Assembly (NCBI GenBank): GCA_947503145.1
Contig: CANNCP010000003.1
Coordinates: 248,001 to 312,000, forward strand
Source of the DNA: an uncultured Roseovarius sp.
GTDB taxonomy: Bacteria; Pseudomonadota; Alphaproteobacteria; Rhodobacterales; Rhodobacteraceae
Reading direction: 5' to 3'
DNA: 64,000 bases
Part shown: positions 59,818 through 64,000 of the stretch, in pieces
How the letters are laid out: each line of letters opens with the position of its first letter
Numbering within the stretch: the stretch's first letter is position 1
The notes under the pieces: generated by a model
What the model was told of the DNA's origin: nothing
Databases searched by the model: none
What the model saw: only the letters and a program-made list of their open reading frames with translations
Position numbers and translations under genes: made by a program

Positions 59818-60231
59818 CTACCGCTTCTTCAACGGCACACCGTAAAGTTCCATCTTGTGCCCGGTCAGACGGTAGCCCAGCTTGGCGGCGATCTTTTCCT
59901 GTAGCGCCTCGATCTCGGGGTCGACGAATTCGATCACGTCGCCGGTCTTGAGGTCGATCAGATGGTCGTGGTGTTCACGCTCGGCATCCTCGTAGCGGGC
60001 GCGCCCGTCGCCGAAATCGACTTTTTCCAGAATACCGCTCTCCTCGAACAGCTTGACCGTGCGGTAGACCGTGGCAAGAGAGATGCGCGGATCGTGCGCG
60101 TTGGCGCGGGCGTGGAGTTCGTCCACGTCAGGATGATCGTCGGCCTCTTCGAGGACGGCGGCAATAGTCCGCCTCTGGTCCGTCATGCGCAGACCCTTGG
60201 CCGCGCAACGCTCGATGATGGTGTCGTTCAT
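59818..60231 (-). CDS. Fur-family regulator (Fur/Mur-type)
   Basis: GLRMTDQRRTIAAVLEEADDHPDVDELHARANAHDPRISLATVYRTVKLFEESGIL; HHDHLID metal site. Confidence 0.92.
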   Translation of the reverse strand: MNDTIIERCAAKGLRMTDQRRTIAAVLEEADDHPDVDELHARANAHDPRISLATVYRTVKLFEESGILEKVDFGDGRARYEDAEREHHDHLIDLKTGDVIEFVDPEIEALQEKIAAKLGYRLTGHKMELYGVPLKKR

Positions 60232-60588
60232 GATCTGCCCCACGCCGGTGTTCTTCCACGCTCTTCCACGAATACGGGTTTCGGCGCGTGGTTTCCACCG
60301 CTTTTCCACTCGGGTTGGCCCGAGACGGTTGACTTTGCTGCGATGCAGTATCATATCGGGCTCAACCGACATTTCCTGCCGCGTGAGCAGCGGGTGGCCT
60401 ACAGGGTACGCCACCTATCAAAGAAATGTCGCGGAATGTTCCCAAAATCACGCGTGGGGCCAGCCGTCTGAACGGCGCCTTGGCATATCCGCTGTGGCGT
60501 CAGGATCCGGACGGAACCACGACTATCGCAGGGCGCGTCGCGCTCTTGCGCAGAATTGCGGCGTCCTTTCATGGGCGTCCGAAAGGAT

Positions 60589-61893
60589 ATGAATTTGAAC
60601 TTGTTTGAAGAAATGGGGCTGCCGGTCAGCCTGGTCAAGAAACTCGTCGCTCAGGGCATCAGTGAGCCTACCCCGATCCAGAGCCATGCGATCCCGCATG
60701 CGCTCAATGGGTTCGACGTGATGGGCCTGGCGCAGACCGGCACCGGCAAGACCGCCGCGTTCGGTCTGCCGCTGATCGCACGGATGATGGAAGAAAATAC
60801 GAGGCCAGGCCCCAAGGCGGTCGCGAGCCTGATCCTGGCGCCTACACGCGAGCTGGCGGGCCAGATCAAGGACACGCTGATGCCGCTGGTGCGCGACACG
60901 CCGATGAAGATTGGCGTCGTTGTCGGCGGTCAGTCTATCAACGTACAGATCAAGCGGCTGGAGAAGGGCACGCATATTCTGGTGGCGACGCCGGGCCGTC
61001 TGCTCGATCTGCTGGACCGCCGCGCGGTACGGCTGGACGAGGCAAAGTTCCTGGTGCTTGATGAGGCCGACCAGATGCTCGACATGGGGTTCATCCATGC
61101 GCTGCGCAAGATCGCCGGCATGATCCCGGCAAACCGGCAGACGATGCTGTTCTCCGCCACCATGCCCAAGCAGATGGAGGAGATCGCATCAAGCTATCTC
61201 AAGAACCCCAAGCGGGTGCAGGTCGCCCCACCGGGCAAGGCCGCGGACAAGGTCACGCAAGAGGTGCATTTCATCGCCAAGGCCGAGAAGCCAAGTCTGC
61301 TGATCGAGCTTCTGGACAAGCACCGCGAAGAGCGCGCGCTGGTCTTTGGCCGTACGAAACACGGCTCTGACAAGCTGGCCAGGAAGCTGGAGTCGGCGGG
61401 CTACGCCGTGGCCACGATCCACGGCAACAAGAGCCAGGGCCAGCGTGATCGCGCGCTCAAGGCGTTCCGCGACGGCGATGTGAGGGTGTTGGTGGCCACG
61501 GATGTGGCGGCGCGGGGTCTCGATATTCCGAACGTCAAGCATGTCTACAACTATGATCTGCCCAACGTGGCCGAGAACTATATCCACCGGATTGGCCGGA
61601 CCGCGCGGGCGGGCAAGGATGGTGCGGCAATCGCGTTCTGTGCGCCCGACGAGATGGGCGAACTGAAGGACATCCAGAAGACAATGGGCATTGCGATCCC
61701 CGTCGCGTCCGGGCGGGCGTGGGCCGATCTGCCTGACCCGACCGCCAAACCCAAGGGGCGCGGCGGCCCGGGTGGCGCAGGACGTGGCGGACGTCGGGGC
61801 ACCGGCGGGCCGAAAGCCGGTGGACCGGGCAAGCCGCAACAGAGCCGTCGTCGGCGCAGTGGTGGAAGTGGTGGGCCCAAGGCGGTTGCCTGA
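60589..61893 (+). CDS. DEAD-box RNA helicase (RhlE-like)
   Basis: GISEPTPIQSHAIPHALNGFDVMGLAQTGTGKTAAFGLPL; VLDEADQMLDMGF; HRIGRTARAGKDG; Gly/Arg-rich tail. Confidence 0.93.
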   Translation: MNLNLFEEMGLPVSLVKKLVAQGISEPTPIQSHAIPHALNGFDVMGLAQTGTGKTAAFGLPLIARMMEENTRPGPKAVASLILAPTRELAGQIKDTLMPLVRDTPMKIGVVVGGQSINVQIKRLEKGTHILVATPGRLLDLLDRRAVRLDEAKFLVLDEADQMLDMGFIHALRKIAGMIPANRQTMLFSATMPKQMEEIASSYLKNPKRVQVAPPGKAADKVTQEVHFIAKAEKPSLLIELLDKHREERALVFGRTKHGSDKLARKLESAGYAVATIHGNKSQGQRDRALKAFRDGDVRVLVATDVAARGLDIPNVKHVYNYDLPNVAENYIHRIGRTARAGKDGAAIAFCAPDEMGELKDIQKTMGIAIPVASGRAWADLPDPTAKPKGRGGPGGAGRGGRRGTGGPKAGGPGKPQQSRRRRSGGSGGPKAVA

Positions 61894-61899
61894 CTCAAA

Positions 61900-61942
61900 G
61901 CGTTTCGCGTTCAATCCGGTTTACGAATTGAGCGCGAAACGC
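61900..61942. repeat. Near-perfect 16-bp-stem palindrome GCGTTTCGCGTTCAAT ... ATTGAGCGCGAAACGC
   Basis: Read directly; 15/16 paired; related partial copy near 56841-56873. Confidence 0.75.
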
Positions 61943-62176
61943 CCACAACATTGACAGCTCATGCTGCAATTCGCCTTGCTTGTGACGCCGCAGGCAAGGC
62001 GAAATGCTTTCTAAAGCGTATCGCGTTTGACTGGGTTCAAGTCTTCACTGGGTGAATTCGACCGAACGCAGCCTGTTCCGGGTTCTGGTGGGCGCGCGGC
62101 ATCTGACAGCCGCTGGTTGCGCACACCACACCACCTCCTCCAGAATTGGACAAGGCGCAGATAACTCAAGCCTGCT

Positions 62177-63598
62177 TCAGGTGCCGCAGTAGGTCTGTTG
62201 GACCGCTTCGGACGGCGCGGGCGGGCGCATCAGGTCGCACGCCTCGGGCTGGTCCTGGTAGGGGCGCGAGAGCACATCAAGCAGCCGATGGAACGGGGCC
62301 AGGTCATCCGCCACGGCGGCGGTGATCATCTGCTCGATCCGGTGATTGCGCGGGATGAACGCGGGGTTGGCGGCATCCATGCGTGCCTGCCAATCCGCCT
62401 CTTGCGCCACGCGGGCCTGCCAGCGGATCTGCCAAGGGTCGAACCGGGCGGGGTCAAGGAACTGATCGCGTGCTTCAGGGCGGGCCAGATTACGGAAAGT
62501 GTTGGTAAAATCCGCGCGGCCCTCGGCCATCAGCGCCAAAAGATCGTTGATCAGGATGCGATCAGGCTCGGACGGGTCCGCCAGACCGATCTTGGCCCCA
62601 AAGAGACGCAGCCATTCCGCCTCGGCGATTCCGGGCACGGCATGCACGGTTTCGGTAAAGCTGGCGACAGCCGCCTCTTGATCGGGCATCAGGGGCAGCA
62701 GCGACGTGGCAAACTGCGCCAGGTTCCAGGTGATCACATTGATCTGGTTGTCATAGGCATAGCGCCCCTGCGAGTCGATCGAACTGAACACGGTTTGCGG
62801 GTGATAGGCGTCGAGAAAGGCGCAGGGACCGTAATCTATCGTCTCGCCGGAAATGGTGGTGTTGTCGGTATTCATCACCCCGTGGATAAAGCCCACCGAC
62901 AGCCAGCGTGCCACCAGTTCCGCCTGCCGTTGCGCGACCTCGCGCAGCAGCCCGTCCGGGCCATCCGCCTGCGGATAGTGCCGCTGCAACACGTGATCGC
63001 AGAGCGCCCGAAGCGCGTCCGTGTCGCGCCGGGCGGCAAAATACTGAAACGTGCCGACGCGGATATGGCTGGCAGCCACCCGGGTCAGCACCGCGCCGGG
63101 CAGTGCGCCCTGTTCGCGGTAGATCGGCTCGCCGGTGGCCACGGCGGCCAGCGCGCGGGTGGTCGGCACGCCCAGTGCATGCATCGCCTCGCTGACCACA
63201 TATTCGCGCAGGACGGGCCCCATCCAGGCACGCCCGTCACCCATGCGGCTATAGGGCGTGGGGCCAGCACCCTTGAGCTGGATATCGCAACGGTGGCCAT
63301 TGATATCAACGACTTCGCCCAGCAGGTTGGCACGCCCGTCACCGAGGCCCGGATTGAATCCGCCGAACTGGTGGCCCGCATAGGCCTGCGCCAGCGGCGC
63401 GGCGCCATCCGGTATGCGGTTGCCCGAAAAAACTTCGGTCAGTTCGGCCTCTGGCCCAGGCGTGATGCCCAGTTCATCCGCCAGCGCGGTATTAAAGCGC
63501 AAAAGCCGCGGCGTGCGCACCGGCTTGGGGTCGATGCGGGTGTAAAACTGCGGCGGCAGCAGGGCGTAGCTGTTATCAAAGGGGATATGCAGGGTCAT
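62177..63598 (-). CDS. selO: Protein adenylyltransferase SelO (YdiU family)
   Basis: LAQAYAGHQFGGFNPGLGDGRANLLGEV; DIQLKGAGPTPYSRMGDGRAW; C-terminal CGT. Confidence 0.92.
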   Translation of the reverse strand: MTLHIPFDNSYALLPPQFYTRIDPKPVRTPRLLRFNTALADELGITPGPEAELTEVFSGNRIPDGAAPLAQAYAGHQFGGFNPGLGDGRANLLGEVVDINGHRCDIQLKGAGPTPYSRMGDGRAWMGPVLREYVVSEAMHALGVPTTRALAAVATGEPIYREQGALPGAVLTRVAASHIRVGTFQYFAARRDTDALRALCDHVLQRHYPQADGPDGLLREVAQRQAELVARWLSVGFIHGVMNTDNTTISGETIDYGPCAFLDAYHPQTVFSSIDSQGRYAYDNQINVITWNLAQFATSLLPLMPDQEAAVASFTETVHAVPGIAEAEWLRLFGAKIGLADPSEPDRILINDLLALMAEGRADFTNTFRNLARPEARDQFLDPARFDPWQIRWQARVAQEADWQARMDAANPAFIPRNHRIEQMITAAVADDLAPFHRLLDVLSRPYQDQPEACDLMRPPAPSEAVQQTYCGT

Positions 63599-63609
63599 GA
63601 TCCCTACCT

Positions 63610-63722
63610 AAAGTGTTTCGCGAAAAACCTGAAGCACAGCTTTTGCAAAAGGCGCGTGACATACAAGCGCTGCGCGCGTTTTGGCCTTTGTCTGATATCT
63701 CAGGTTGAAGGCGAAACACTTT
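63610..63722. repeat. 113-bp intergenic element with perfect 12-bp terminal inverted repeats AAAGTGTTTCGC/GCGAAACACTTT
   Basis: Read directly; inner CCTGA/TCAGG extends the complementarity. Confidence 0.7.
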
Positions 63723-63833
63723 GACCGCTCCGCGGATGAATTCCCGCCTTTGTTTGCGGTTTGATTGGCGTTGACGGATATTTGACCAAAGAAAAAGACG
63801 AGGCAGGATCATGCCTGTTCTTTGGTTAAATAC

Positions 63834-64000
63834 TCAAAAGTGCCGGGTCATCAGCATGTATTGTTCTCTTGGTTCAAAGTGTAGCTTGGCATAGAGCGCG
63901 CGCGCCTTTTCGTTGTCGCGCCGGACCTCCAGATGTAGCGCCTTGAGACCCGCACCGGCCAGTGCCTTGGGCAGGGCGTTCAGAATTTCGGTGCCGATGC
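63834..64000 (-). CDS. GNAT N-acetyltransferase, C-terminal part (gene starts outside the window)
   Basis: Reverse strand ..IGTEILNALPKALAGAGLKALHLEVRRDNEKARALYAKLHFEPREQYMLMTRHF*. Confidence 0.8.
   Translation of the reverse strand, partial: IGTEILNALPKALAGAGLKALHLEVRRDNEKARALYAKLHFEPREQYMLMTRHF

Noticed and set aside
62198-63724. 508-aa plus-strand ORF
   Set aside because: Antisense to selO, whose protein matches a known family; long antisense ORFs are expected at this GC content

Overview
The window is about 64 kb of high-GC alphaproteobacterial chromosome. It looks like the Roseobacter group / Rhodobacterales, judged from gene content, a single-Cys DksA and DUF1476; no database search was possible. 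Most of it is housekeeping: purM-purN, purC-purS-purQ, rnd, sufE, rne, xerD, aroK-aroB, tyrS, anmK, dksA, fur/mur, a DEAD-box helicase, selO and one tRNA-Ile(CAT). The most coherent accessory block is 8.7-22.2 kb, an aminophosphonate catabolism island: a LysR regulator divergent from phnW-phnA-phnY, a PbfA-like PLP enzyme, a DMT transporter, an NptA-type Na/Pi transporter, and a 2-AEP-type ABC transporter with a double-length fused permease. Apparent internal terminators and a candidate Pho box lie inside it. The island is flanked by a corrinoid-protein operon (DUF1638 plus an internally deleted YbjQ-like mini-protein) and a BHMT-type methyltransferase, which together look like parts of a split methionine synthase. 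Other points of interest: a DctD-type regulator lacking the GAFTGA loop, a structured ~400-nt rne leader, a translationally coupled membrane hydrolase/P450 pair, a decayed dimethylglycine-dehydrogenase-like pseudogene next to an orphan ATP-grasp gene, and several interspersed palindromic intergenic repeats. No CRISPR array, prophage or intact IS element was seen.
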